A DNA stretch of 30,072 bases, taken from assembly GCF_000003605.2 (NCBI RefSeq), contig NW_003156735.1, positions 838,581-868,652 on the forward strand. The letters run 5' to 3'. The DNA is from Saccoglossus kowalevskii (lineage: Eukaryota > Hemichordata > Enteropneusta > Harrimaniidae). The position numbers and the translations under genes were made by a program. The notes beneath the pieces are model-generated. The model searched no databases and was not told the origin of the DNA. It worked only from the letters and a program-made list of their open reading frames with translations. This document shows positions 1-9,418 of this stretch, piece by piece (positions within the stretch are counted from its first letter, which is position 1; every line of letters begins with the position of its first letter).

Positions 1-458
1 GTCTTTGACGATACGTGTTTGACGGGAAGCGCGTGATAGCGATACTGAAATGATTTCTTAACATATATACATAAAGTGCACGTGGTTGCAGTTGTTAGTC
101 TCAGAATGGAGGCTCTGCTCTCTCACACGTGACGTTTGTGCTGTTCCAATCGGCGTCTGATCAAAATGTACACAATGAAATATACATACACACAAATAGG
201 TAACTAGGTAAGTGGGTTGTTAGCTAGGTATGTACAGCGATGCAGGTCATTGATTGTATCTAGTCTGTTGGAACGAATAGGTAGGACGTTTTTTTTCAAC
301 ATTACCTATATTTTCCGCGTCACTTTTTTCACTGAGTATGTATACAATTTTCCCAAATAGTGTTTAAGACATATAGACAAACAACAATATGAACAACAAC
401 AACAAAGATGATATGTGAAAAAAATAATGTTTATGCAAATTAGGTATTGGAAACTTAC
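1..458 (-). other. Intron following the GPCR exon, running off the left edge
   Basis: On the minus strand this begins with the GTAAGT donor at 458-453 that closes the GPCR exon, so it is read as the 5' part of the next intron. I see no acceptor plus open frame encoding TM4 onward, so the following exon is probably outside the window. The plus strand between 195 and 285 repeats TAGGTA/TAGGTATG-like words, which also look like donors, but no open frame leads into them. Confidence 0.6.
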
Positions 459-899
459 CGCTTATCATAATGTTTGTCTTAACATAGGAAAAGTAAAAAC
501 TGTACTTGGTGGAATAGACAATCATGCAACATCTGTTGAGCGATATAACGGCCAAAGTCAACACCGAGGCAATGCCGAACAAAGTTGTTGTAAAACCATT
601 TATCTGACACATTGTTTCCCCCATCACCCACTCGCCGTTATACAACACAACCAACGTGACTGGCCCATTGACGACGGCGGTCAGCAGATCGCACCAGGCC
701 AAGTTCATTACTAATTTGTTCGGCACAGTGCGAAGTTTGTGATTAGTGAAGATAATCCAACAGACACATGCGTTTCCCACAATCGTTGTTAACATAATGA
801 TTACCATAAGCGCGATCTCAAAGGGAGTGGACGGCCTCGGCTCGGTATCGTCGGCGCCGGTGTCTGTGTCGTTACCACTGACGTTCATGTTCAGCTTAC
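459..899 (-). CDS. Melatonin-receptor-like class A GPCR, exon encoding N-terminus to intracellular loop 2 (partial gene)
   Basis: Seven-transmembrane receptor fragment acting at the plasma membrane through heterotrimeric G proteins. The chosen start, ATG at 888-886, gives 143 complete codons plus 1 nt before the CG|GTAAGT donor (phase 1). Residues 1-23 are a short extracellular tail with two sequons (NVS, NDT). TM1 is about 24-47 with VGN (N39 = N1.50). TM2 is about 58-82 with LAWCD (D67 = D2.50). W87 lies in extracellular loop 1 (NGEW). TM3 starts at C94 (C3.25, the conserved disulfide partner), and LNRCC at 117-121 replaces the usual DRY. Family knowledge: melatonin receptors also carry Asn-Arg at this place, an NKKLR-like first loop, CQxxGF at the start of TM3 and SxKY after TM3; here NHKLR, CQINGF and STKY match. 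I infer a melatonin-receptor-like orphan; the ligand is unknown. TM4-TM7 must lie on exons beyond position 1. An acceptor-like TTTCAG ends at 900, so the exon may start at 899. The frame is open from there in phase 1, so an upstream coding exon is possible. GPCR identity is near certain; the subfamily is moderately sure. Confidence 0.92.
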
Positions 900-1204
900 C
901 TGAAACGATAAAATGTATCTTCCGTTAATACACTTCAAAGGAAATGAATGGAACCGGTTCTTACTAAGTAGGAAATCCGGGTAGTTGTTTTACAGAGAAA
1001 ACCATCTCGCCACAATAACGGTTACAAGAGTAAAAATTACAATCTTGAACAACGACGTAATACAAAAAATACAAAATAATAGCCATCCAGCAATCCTAAA
1101 TACAAAAGGCGATCAGCGTATCTGCGAGGTGCATGCAGGAAGTACAGTCTACTAGACATAGGATATGCGAAGAAACGAGTCAAGTAATTACCCGAAGAAC
1201 ATAC

Positions 1205-1235
1205 CATTGTCATTCCAGTAATGAAATTTATTCAT
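1205..1235 (-). CDS. Candidate alternative first coding mini-exon of the GPCR gene
   Basis: A minus-strand ATG at 1235-1233 opens ten codons (MNKFHYWNDN) plus one G, ending at an ATG|GTATGT splice donor (1204-1199). The exon therefore ends in phase 1. The GPCR exon starting at 899 is open in exactly the phase that needs one preceding base. Joining them gives GGT (Gly) at the junction, followed by KLNMNVS, and removes a roughly 300-nt intron ending in TTTCAG. A stop codon (TAA) directly precedes this ATG, so it would be the true start. Against it: the Kozak context is weak and a ten-codon frame is easily met by chance. The simpler model starts at 888. Confidence 0.25.
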
Positions 1236-1839
1236 TTAAAAGCAGCGCATCCATAAATGGCTTCTTCGTGCACTGGATAGGCATTTGCGCAAATGTCCAG
1301 CCATACTGATTATGACACCCCTCAAATATACGCGTAATGACATAATCATTATCACATGTATCATAGTATCATGCCTGGATTTGCTGGCCATGACGCTATG
1401 ACAATTATACCCAAGCAATACGTGATCTTCAAATATAACCCATTAAGACGCGGGAGGGCGCCAAAACCAATCATTTTACAGCGATAATGGTGTTGTCGAA
1501 ATTTAATTATCTGACACATATATCAATTTTCATTTTCAAGTTCATTACTCAATCAATTTTTGAGATTGCCCACAGCGTACAACACAGGCCGCGCGATTTA
1601 ATACATCGCTTAAATGATTAAAAAATGGCTTTATTATAGAACATACATGGTTACTGAATAGCGATTAGCGAAAAGCGAAGACTTTGACAAGCCGAAATAG
1701 TGCAAAATATAATCTCATTAAGCATGAACCAACACAGGGTGATTCATACTGTGTCATATTTTTTTCTAAAATCATAACAAGGAAAGAAATAATACCATTC
1801 GATACAGTATACAGAATCATTTTTTACTAACTATTTCAG

Positions 1840-1870
1840 TGTGAAAGCGTCGGTGACCGAACCGGGCCGG
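1840..1870 (+). other. Possible 31-nt plus-strand micro-exon
   Basis: A 31-nt G+C-rich stretch sits between an acceptor-like run (TTTTTTACTAACTATTTCAG, ending at 1839) and a GTGAGC donor at 1871. The TACTAAC word is a perfect branch-point consensus, but its branch adenosine lies only about 9 nt from the AG, shorter than normal. Phase 0 reads ten codons, CESVGDRTGP, plus one base. No partner exon was found. It is antisense to the GPCR gene's 5' side. Listed only because three splicing-like signals fall together. Confidence 0.1.
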
Positions 1871-2297
1871 GTGAGCATTTTCTGCACTGAATTTATTCAT
1901 GTAATCGGGAAACGTTAGCCGGTGGTTTACACATATAATTTTACAACTGAACACGAATATTCTGTAGTGTCAAGACAAAAAGTGGCGAAATTAACGGCTT
2001 GCCTTCGAGGTTTACTGTACGATGAACTAAATGAATGAGCCATAAATAAGACATTCATACGTGACCATTTGACTCCAATTCAGAGGATTCATGACCAGTA
2101 GCAGTCAATTTAAAGTACACGGAAAAAAAATGCCCCGTGCAATGAATTGTATTTTTTATAGTGGGTAATATAATATGTTTTAATCAATTTATTCACTATC
2201 TCATTTTCACTGAGTCTCGTTTACTAAATTTGGCCTGTTGTCGCAAGAATGATTTACAATCATGGTAACAAGCTATCATGCATGCCTTCAAATTTAC

Positions 2298-2362
2298 CAG
2301 TAACATTCTCGTTTATGTTCCTCGTAATCGTTTTTAGCTGGACGATGATGTGGATGTAATGT
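2298..2362 (-). other. Candidate 65-nt internal exon (UTR or coding) upstream of the GPCR
   Basis: The minus strand shows a strong acceptor, TGTGTGTTTTTTCAG ending at 2363, then 65 nt, then a CTG|GTAAAT donor (2297-2292). Two of the three frames are open. A phase-2 entry reads 21 codons containing an NVT sequon and exits in phase 1, which would fit the phase-1 entry of the GPCR exon. A phase-0 entry reads a charged peptide that ends with codons for CYW then a stop just past the donor. It could equally be a non-coding 5' UTR exon, or a chance acceptor. The acceptor is among the better minus-strand ones I saw in this window; the donor is only moderate. Confidence 0.25.
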
Positions 2363-2641
2363 CTGAAAAAACACACAAATTTTACTGGTAATATAGGTTG
2401 TTCTCAGTCTTTAGTTCCGTGTCAAGGGGAACTGCGCGAAACGTTTAAAATGTGGGTCAATGCTTTATATTGTTTTGTGGTCGTCTCGATGTGTACACTT
2501 TTGATAGCCGCGCTAATATCATACATTTCACTAATTACACGCAAACTCCACGTCAAAACGTATGCAGAACGTATTGATATTTATTTTAATAGTTAGCATC
2601 GAGTGGATGAAAATATAATAACACTATACAATTCCAGTCAA

Positions 2642-2649
2642 GTTACGCG
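2642..2649. repeat. Left target-site duplication of the MITE (GTTACGCG)
   Basis: Eight bases identical to 3005-3012, directly abutting the left terminal inverted repeat. Collapsing the two copies restores the pre-insertion site. Confidence 0.8.
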
Positions 2650-3004
2650 CCCGGGGGGCTACTTGCATAGAAGTGCAATACGGGTATGTGCCGCCCGACT
2701 GGGGTGCAATTTCACGTTATTTTGTTTAGAAGTGGTTGATCATTTATCAATGGTTTGGTTTAGAAGTGTGTATTTACTTTTTCACAGGTCCTTATATTCA
2801 AAGCCAAATACCGGAAAAGGCTGAATAAAATGCATTGCCCGGATGCGCTCACTGGTTGCGAAAGTTGTGAGCTGGGTGTTTTTTTTTTGCTGAAAACACT
2901 TGTGTTTAGAAGTGGGTATATAAATAGAAAAAAATGGTTTAGAAGTGAGTATGGTTTTACGAGAGGTGGCCTTAGCCACTTAAGGTAGAAGTAGCCCCCC
3001 GGGG
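2650..3004. mobile_element. Nonautonomous DNA transposon (MITE), complete, 355 bp
   Basis: The left end CCCGGGGGGCTACTT (2650-2664) is matched by its inverse at 2989-3004, where the right end has one extra C. The direct repeat GTTACGCG flanks both ends (2642-2649 and 3005-3012), so the target duplication is 8 bp. No transposase frame is present, so it must move in trans. Inside, GTTTAGAAGTG occurs four times in the same orientation (2724, 2758, 2904, 2937), two near each side, with weaker copies next to both termini. A GTGGC/GCCAC hairpin lies at 2966-2979. From memory, a widespread family in corals and other marine invertebrates has CCCGGGGGG(G)TACT ends, the phrase ACGGGTATGTGCCGCCC just inside (here 2680-2697) and tandem internal units of this type. 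An 8-bp duplication fits the hAT or P superfamilies; I do not assign one. Matching duplications suggest a fairly recent insertion. Confidence 0.88.
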
Positions 3005-3012
3005 GTTACGCG
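3005..3012. repeat. Right target-site duplication of the MITE (GTTACGCG)
   Basis: Identical to 2642-2649. The first G could instead belong to the transposon end; then the duplication would be 7 bp (TTACGCG). Confidence 0.75.
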
Positions 3013-3479
3013 ATACCAAGTACAAGGTACAAGAAATAAAATGCACAAATGTGGTCATGAACGATACATCGCGTTGTTAGGACAATTATAATTATATCAC
3101 CACCCATTTTGTTATTCAAAATGGTTTCTCAATGTTGAAATCTTAAGTTTATTTGTTTCAACTGCAAGCACTAAAATGTATCGGCGACATATAACACGAT
3201 CGTTTGCTATAATTATTTGTATGCGCTAAAATAAGCGTACTGTCATGAATTAGTTTTCGCGTATCTGTTGACCGACTGGGTCAGCTGATTACTAGTGAAT
3301 GGCTGTGTTATATCTGTCATCATTTAGGCTCATGCGTGGTCCTGGACGGAACTTGACTCAGTGATTTGGAACTAATTACGATATAACCGTCGCCATCCGA
3401 ACCGCTATTTCTGACAGTTTGGTATTTGCAGTTAGTAATATAGTGAACGATTAATCAAAAGATATGACGTGTCCAGTAC

Positions 3480-3680
3480 TTAGTGTGATTGGCTATGTGC
3501 AAGTTGAATGTGTGAAGGTTACGCCTTATGTCTTTAAACTTCTTTGTAATTGGTTAAGTTTTGATACGTAATAAACGGTCTAAGTCCTTGGTCCCAGAGA
3601 GAGCTCCACGAGGCGAGAGAGTCTTGGTCAGTTCTGGGCAGAGTCTCGGACGAGGCAGTTTGCCTTGAGGCGTTCTCGAT
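3480..3680 (+). promoter_or_regulatory. Candidate TATA-less promoter and 5' leader
   Basis: Two inverted CCAAT boxes (ATTGG at 3489-3493 and 3549-3553) precede a G+C-rich segment (about 3590-3680) that contrasts with its surroundings. GGTCAGTTCT around 3627-3636 matches an initiator (TCAGTT, A at 3630), which places the nearer CCAAT box about 80 bp upstream, its usual distance. AGTTT at 3657-3661 is four of five for a DPE at +28. A leader and a short ATG frame (ATG at 3679) follow, but no coding exon was recognised downstream. An LTR-like or other repeat origin is possible. Confidence 0.25.
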
Positions 3681-5554
3681 GTGGCTAAAGACCAGCTATT
3701 GAAACGTGTTTCGTTGTGTGCATCTAATTGACTGTAAAGTTTAAGTGACTTTCCCGGTCCGGTACCTCAAGCAGACGTGTATAGAGACAAACGAAAATTC
3801 CCCCCCCCCCTGACAGTACATACAAAACAATGCACGAATAGTATATGTACCACCTTTATACGCGACTTAACCAAATCCGGTATCACAGTCAATTGTAACA
3901 ATCCGAGAGAATGCACCCACCGGCAAATTAAACTTGAAGTCGAAATCAATCCTAATTTAATTTGAACATTTTGTGCGACACGAGACGAACTTTCAATCGA
4001 TTTGTAATTCAGCAATAATTCCATTAGTTCGCCTTACACAAGGGAATGTACAAGTAATATAACGCATTTAGCTTCATTCGTTTCCGACATCTTGCTGAAC
4101 TTAGATTCTTTATACAAATTGGATCAGTTAAACCATTTACATAATTTTCCGATATTGAGAATACTTTGACCCAAAGGACTAGATCGTGGCGTAGAAAGTG
4201 AAATGTACTGGTTAATCAATCCAAGGTAAGACATTGGCATCTTCACCTTTATTTGCGAAAACATGTATTTGTTTCGTGATTGACGTCATATTTTCTGATG
4301 TCTCGCTAACTGTTATAGCCGTATAGGCATATATATATATATATAGCTTTATAATACAGAGCATTGTACCAATACAAGCTGAATTCGGCCGTATACAGTG
4401 CTCACAGTGTTTCCCTTTTAAAGTGTCACTGAGAGTCAGTGCCACAAAACTATTCAAGTATAACAAAATTGGCGGTAATTTTGTGGCATTCCATCTGAAG
4501 ATCAGAATTTCTTTTGAAATTTGCGTTGCACGTCGTTGTTATCTATCATAAATAGTTTTGTTTATACCCGCACATATAGCACATTTTGTCGTGAAAACCA
4601 TGTCCTTGTTTGGAACTGCGTGAGACGATTATATAAACACTTGCTCCCCAAAGTCACTTCTCTTATTAAATAAATCTTGTCCAGTTGCTTAAACCTCCCC
4701 AATGAGTCCATGGCATATTCAACTACGTCAGAGGCTTATTCTTTGTAGATGTTCAACCTCGAGTAAAGTAACCCCCGTTACTATATCTGCATTCTTCAAC
4801 GTCATCGTGTCGACTGTTTCAAATACCATGGCAAGTCACGTGGCTCTCTCGATCATAACGATATCTTGGCGGCCATTTGTGAAATAAGGTCTACTGGAAA
4901 TTGTAATTTCCTTGTATCTGACAGATGTTTTTGATAGTCACTATTATGTATAATTACCCACTTTGAAGGTTTTCAGCATTATTTACTTATTCTGTGTTGG
5001 GGAAGGGAAATTACACCGTTTAATTAAATCTTAATTTCCTGCTCAAGATATACGCCATTGAAGAAAGAAAATGTGTCCATGGGTGATTTTCTATCCAGAA
5101 ATTATTTTCAAAGAGTAATTTCATCATTGCAGAAAACGCATTATGAATAATGGCCTGCAATGCAATTGACTCATTATATACAATCAGCTTGGATGAGGTT
5201 ACTAGTATTACTATATAGGACTTGACCAGTCGTGTGGTATGGAAGCAAATCTTGAAATGCATTTATATTTAATATAAACTCACGATTATTTTGTAATGAT
5301 AACACAGTTTTGCTCACACCTACACATATGAAAACTACTTAGAACGATATATTGTTTATTTTTGATACTGCCGTTAACATAGAGACGTACTCAATCAAAC
5401 AAAATTTGACTAACAACATCAATCACACCAGTTGACATGTACAAAATTTGCCAGATCAGATGTACACACATTGAAATGAATTATTTGAGTGTTGTGAATC
5501 CGCATATTCAGAAGCACGAGTATGAGTTAACGTTGTTGAACCGATATAACAGTC
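3681..5554. other. Non-coding stretch without a supported gene
   Basis: Contains an 11-base C run (3800-3810), a perfect CRE palindrome TGACGTCA (4281-4288), an (AT)n tract (4329-4345) and a G+C-richer patch at 4690-4880 ending in a YY1-like GGCGGCCATTT. On the minus strand an AG acceptor at 4490 leads into a 92-codon open frame, but the (AT)n tract runs through its middle and no conserved domain is seen, so I do not call it. Confidence 0.5.
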
Positions 5555-5570
5555 CCATTCGATCGAATGG
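5555..5570. repeat. Perfect 16-bp palindrome
   Basis: CCATTCGATCGAATGG reads identically on both strands with no spacer. It may be a dimeric-protein binding site or chance; no neighbouring gene explains it. Confidence 0.6.
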
Positions 5571-5633
5571 TACATGCGATTCATTTAAATCCATCAGTGG
5601 AGTTCTGTAATTATACACAAAGATACATGAAAT

Positions 5634-5699
5634 TGGAGTCTGTCACCATAGCGACTGGAGTCTGTCACTATAGCGACTGGAGTCTGACACCATAACGAA
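5634..5699 (+). repeat. 22-bp tandem repeat, three copies, each with an X-box-like dyad
   Basis: Units at 5634-5655, 5656-5677 and 5678-5699 begin TGGAGTCTGTCACCATAGCG. The first two units contain GTCACCATAGCGAC and GTCACTATAGCGAC, which are 13 of 14 to the RFX X-box consensus GTHNYYATRRNAAC. The third unit is more diverged and loses the match. It is a short minisatellite. Confidence 0.8.
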
Positions 5700-6146
5700 T
5701 GTATATTTTGACAAGCGAAGAATGCGTGGCTGCACGATATGTACTTTGTTATAAGATTTCTCTTCACAATGTAATTGAAGAATTAGTTTGCCTGAATGAC
5801 ACTCGCACTCACTCGAAGACCATAACGAGAGGGAGAATATTCTTCATTATGTCGTTCAGAAAGTTGAGAAAAACTCGATGGACTTGCTTCAAAATTGCTT
5901 AAACATAGTTGGAACCATATTGTTACAATCTGCTTATATTTTATGGTTCCTGTGTGTCCTGCATGAAGAAAGGCTAAAGGCAATGTCTGAATGTATGGAT
6001 GTGCGTGTTGATATACTGATGTGTGAATGTGTCAGCTACCCATAACCCATTAACCAATAGTTGGATTGGAATGCAATTTGGCACATATACACTTTATGAT
6101 AAAGTCCAGACCTGGGTAGATTTTGTTAGAAATTTACAAATAACAA

Positions 6147-6394
6147 TTGCATAATAAATAACTAGCTTCCGTATGTTTTGTTAATATCCTAACATATTTT
6201 AATCAAATTGATTAAAATAATTGTATAGTTAAATGTCTTACACAAGTTTGGAAAAAAATGCATGGTCTAATTTGCATAATAAATATGCATTATACGTATG
6301 TTTTGTGGATAACCTGACAAAACCTTGATCAGATAGATTAAAAATGGGTATATGCGTAGTGTTTATGCTATGCAGTTAAATTTCTAACACTTGT
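6147..6394 (+). repeat. Diverged tandem duplication, about 125 bp per unit
   Basis: Unit 1 (about 6147-6249) and unit 2 (about 6272-6394) share, in order, TTGCATAATAAATA, a CGTATGTTTTGT block, a TAAC/AACCTGACA block, GATTAAAA and an AGTTAAAT-plus-ACAC block. Unit 1 also holds a 21-bp near-perfect palindrome at 6197-6217 (10-bp arms around a single A) that has decayed in unit 2. Flanking sequence at 6400-6420 may be a fragment of a third unit. It is probably an old repeat-family insertion or local duplication. Confidence 0.6.
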
Positions 6395-8551
6395 AATTAA
6401 TCTGCATTTGTTATTATAGCAACGGGGGAAAACGAAAAAGTTTTCGAACATTCTACTATAACAACCACAGCTTTATCTGCAAGCTTAGATATATAATTAT
6501 ACATTAGTGCATATGCCGGAGGCCATTTCGGCTATTCTGCTTTTGTGACTATTCCGACTATTGTAATACTTCTAGTAACAAGAATTTGTGTTTTGCACTG
6601 GTAGTTCGTAACGCTATAGGCTAGGCGATGGCGTCAAAAGTTTTCGTTATCTCCTTTATTTTCTAGATCCTACAAAGTAACTACAGAAATGCTCCGGATA
6701 GTTCGTCGTTTTTACGTCAACCATGGTTACCGATACACGTCATTTTGTTTGGTCGTTTGATGGCCGCCTCTTTGTTTGATGAATGGTGGCTCTAGGCCAC
6801 ATCTCTGACATGCCATGACCGATCATGTTCAATATTTATATATAAATCATACCATTATATTATGTGCAAAATATTTTAAATTTTGCAGTAACAAATGAAA
6901 TTCTAAAGCGTTGTCACAAGACATGCTTTGATTGATTTCAATCAATTTACAACTATTTTATACATCATGTCTCACATATCAACGTGCATTTGTTTTAAGT
7001 TCTGATTCAATACAGCTTATTGATTTCAGTTTAGTTTACTAATGAACCGCCAAGCGTTCTACCCGAATCTCAAAAACACGCTGACAAGATAAGATATTTT
7101 GGTTCAATTGATCCTCGCATGTATTTTCAGATTTTGGGAAATTTGATGTACATCAACATAGATATGACCGACGGCCATATTAATTAAAAAAACAACAACA
7201 TTTCAACATCGACCGTCATTACCAGTTATGATTCAAAATTACGGCAATGCTGGTTTTATTTGTATTTATCCTTGACAGACTTCAGGGCATGCCTTGACCA
7301 TTTTTACCCAAAAAAGGTACAAAATGATACAAAGACAAAACATAATTGTTTTCACATGTTTGTTCCAATATGCTCTCATCGTTTTTTTCTGTGTCTGGTC
7401 AAGTTTCATTCGAAGTGGTTATGATATATTATACTGGGTTATTATTGTATATTATTTAATTTGTCGTTTTCTACATGACGGTAAGAATACTTCTTTAAAT
7501 CAGATTTCAATGTAGGTTTCTCATCCAATATTACAATTAGTTATATATTTCACTTTGCAGTTTCTATTTAAATGAAACTTATATTTTCAGTGATACAATA
7601 CAGACATATCTATATTCTTTGGCCATGTATTTCTTTTTCAGATACGGTAACTGTGACATTTATGTCGTTTAACAGTTTTGTGAAATGGATTGTATTACAA
7701 TATACCATTAGTGCTGTACATAGAAATGATTGTACATGTATATCAGTTATCCACTTAGCATTATATACTATTAATTTCACTTCGCATGGGAACATTTCCT
7801 AGCATCTCTAGTTTAATATATTATACTGCTGTAATTGCCATTTAGCTTGCGGCCAAACTATGATTACCTCTTTAACGCTCAGTTAATATCTCTCGACAAA
7901 TGTGCTAGGAGGTATTATATCCACTATCAAACCCCCAAACGATGAATAAAGGTCTCATAATTACCCGAATCATTCGCTGTAAAAAATATTATGAATTTCA
8001 TTTGAACCTCCTCAATACTGTTTAACAGCTTTTTTTAATTTGCAGAGAAATATTCTAAATCCTTGTATGTTTTCAATTACTAGAGCATTGCAATTCCATT
8101 CAATGAAAAGTTCAATAAAAAACCGGTGTAATCTTCATCATAAAAAATAATTAAAAAAATCAGCTAAGGATGTTTGGTAAACGCTTCCCTAACTGAATCA
8201 TAATATAGTGTTTGTTATTTTCTGTTGAGTAGATTTTTGTTCGTTTATTTGTAGGCCCGTTCACTACAATTTTAACATTTATTGGAAGTAATGTTTTGAA
8301 TCTAACACTCGTTTAATATATGTAACAAGATGTCTGCGAATGAGGGTGAAGAAATTAGTTGATGTAGTACTATGATAAAACATAGCAGGTGACACTTAAA
8401 CCCGCAATTGGTCAATTGAGCTGTAAAAAATATTGCCCCGTGCAAATATACGCTGCAATATAGTTAACGTGTGTCTGTACAGTACACACTATTTCGATTC
8501 TAATTCACTACTATTTTTGATTCATGTCAGCAACTCTGAACACCAACTTAC
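6395..8551. other. Non-coding stretch without a supported gene
   Basis: T-rich, with several hydrophobic-looking open frames on the plus strand (7321-7515 and 7572-7802). These can even be joined in phase through a GTAAGA donor at 7482 and a pyrimidine-rich acceptor near 7641, but their lengths are what chance gives in DNA this A+T-rich. No RNA gene or repeat array was seen. Confidence 0.5.
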
Positions 8552-8666
8552 CACTGACGCGCATGCTCAAAACATTGCAATATTACACTCGATTTGTGTG
8601 TCCCACTAGAATACAGACACCCGAAACGGCTAACCACGATACAGCGCTGCGCGTCGCACTGGGGAC
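8552..8666 (-). other. Candidate cysteine-rich exon, or CpG-rich promoter fragment
   Basis: The minus strand has an AGTG|GTAAGT donor (exon end 8552). An open frame upstream of it reads CDAQRCIVVSRFGC and further cysteines. Entry could be at TAG|T (start 8666, phase 2) or CCCCAG|TGC (start 8658, phase 0). G+C is clearly higher than in the flanks. The phase-2 entry would accept the exon ending at 18543. Against coding: neither acceptor is strong, and CGCGCATGCTCA (8558-8569) is 11 of 12 to the NRF1 consensus, so the G+C may mark a regulatory element. Confidence 0.2.
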
Positions 8667-8814
8667 TAGATGTTACAATCATATAAAACTAGCGGCTGAT
8701 ATATATTTGTACCAATCCATGCTAAAAACATTAGCTTTATTAACACTGTCACTCATCTCTAGTTGTACATAAAATTATCTGAACTATTTACGCTGGATGG
8801 ATAAAATAATCCTT

Positions 8815-8875
8815 TCAAAATGCTATCTCACATGAAGGCAAGTATTCAATCACACATTTTGTGATGTTTTGGCAA
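8815..8875 (-). other. Candidate terminal exon with stop codon and poly(A) signal
   Basis: The minus-strand acceptor TTTAGTCTTCAG ends at 8876. Entering in phase 2 reads CQNITKCVIEYLPSCEIAF then TGA (8817-8815). It has three cysteines and an NIT sequon. An AATAAA poly(A) signal lies on the minus strand at 8741-8736, about 75 nt after the stop. The phase matches the exit of the exon at 18543, so it could end that gene after a 9.7-kb intron. The frame is only 20 codons and could be chance. Confidence 0.2.
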
Positions 8876-9390
8876 CTGAAGACTAAATCTAATCAAGAGT
8901 AAATGCAATTTTGATACAGACAGTCGCGACGTAACATAGATTAAATGGAATGAAACTATGTTCTCATTTGATTGGAACGTATGTATTTCATCAAATTGGG
9001 TAAAATCCCGTTCAATGTTAAATTGAAGATACAAGATAGGACAGCCAAATTACAGCGAATAGCCAGGCATGTAACAACAGCATAACAAAACAGATTTGTT
9101 TAATTAAATTATAATAAAAAAAAGATGCAATTGATGTAAACATGTCACAATTTATAAGACAGTTTTGATGTAGACTTTTTACCTGGCAAGCTCGCACATT
9201 TCCGATACAATATCCATTCCAAAGGAATCACGATGCATGTGGATCAAATATGGCTTTTCATATCTTCATCAGTCGACCACCTCTAACTCTCACGTGCAAA
9301 GTGTTGCAGTGCGCCAGTATATATTCTAATAAGCCGAAGCTTTGTTTAATATGTGCGCATGGGCACTACACAGTTCCCTTGAATGAATAA

Positions 9391-9418
9391 TTCCCAGAAT
9401 ACCCGTTGTCATGGCAAT
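9391..9418 (+). promoter_or_regulatory. RFX X-box-like site next to a ZNF143-like half site
   Basis: GTTGTCATGGCAAT (9405-9418) matches the X-box consensus at 13 of 14 positions. Just upstream, TTCCCAGAATACC resembles the right half of the ZNF143/Staf motif. In animals X-boxes near promoters mark ciliary genes, but no gene start is visible within a few hundred bases. Confidence 0.3.

Larger units (their letters stand above)
900..2297. other. Probable 5' intron or upstream region of the GPCR gene
   Basis: On the minus strand this starts with an AG acceptor at 901-900. Apart from the two candidate exons listed separately (1205-1235 and 1840-1870), I see no coding exon, repeat array or RNA gene. 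A short G+C-rich patch at about 1845-1875 stands out from the A+T-rich background. No TATA/initiator arrangement could be placed with confidence. Confidence 0.4.

Noticed and set aside
4212-4490. Minus-strand 92-codon frame behind an AG acceptor
   Set aside because: An (AT)n microsatellite runs through its middle, giving IYIYAY, which suggests non-coding DNA.
6713-6735. X-box-like sequence around CCATGG
   Set aside because: The half sites are out of register by one base with the consensus.
7294-7802. Two T-rich hydrophobic plus-strand frames that can be spliced in phase (donor 7482, acceptor near 7641)
   Set aside because: Lengths near 75 codons are expected by chance at this base composition, and hydrophobicity follows from T-richness; no domain.
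2130-8445. TGCCCCGTGCAA shared by 2130 and 8434 regions
   Set aside because: Many 12-base matches are expected by chance in 30 kb; the flanks do not align.
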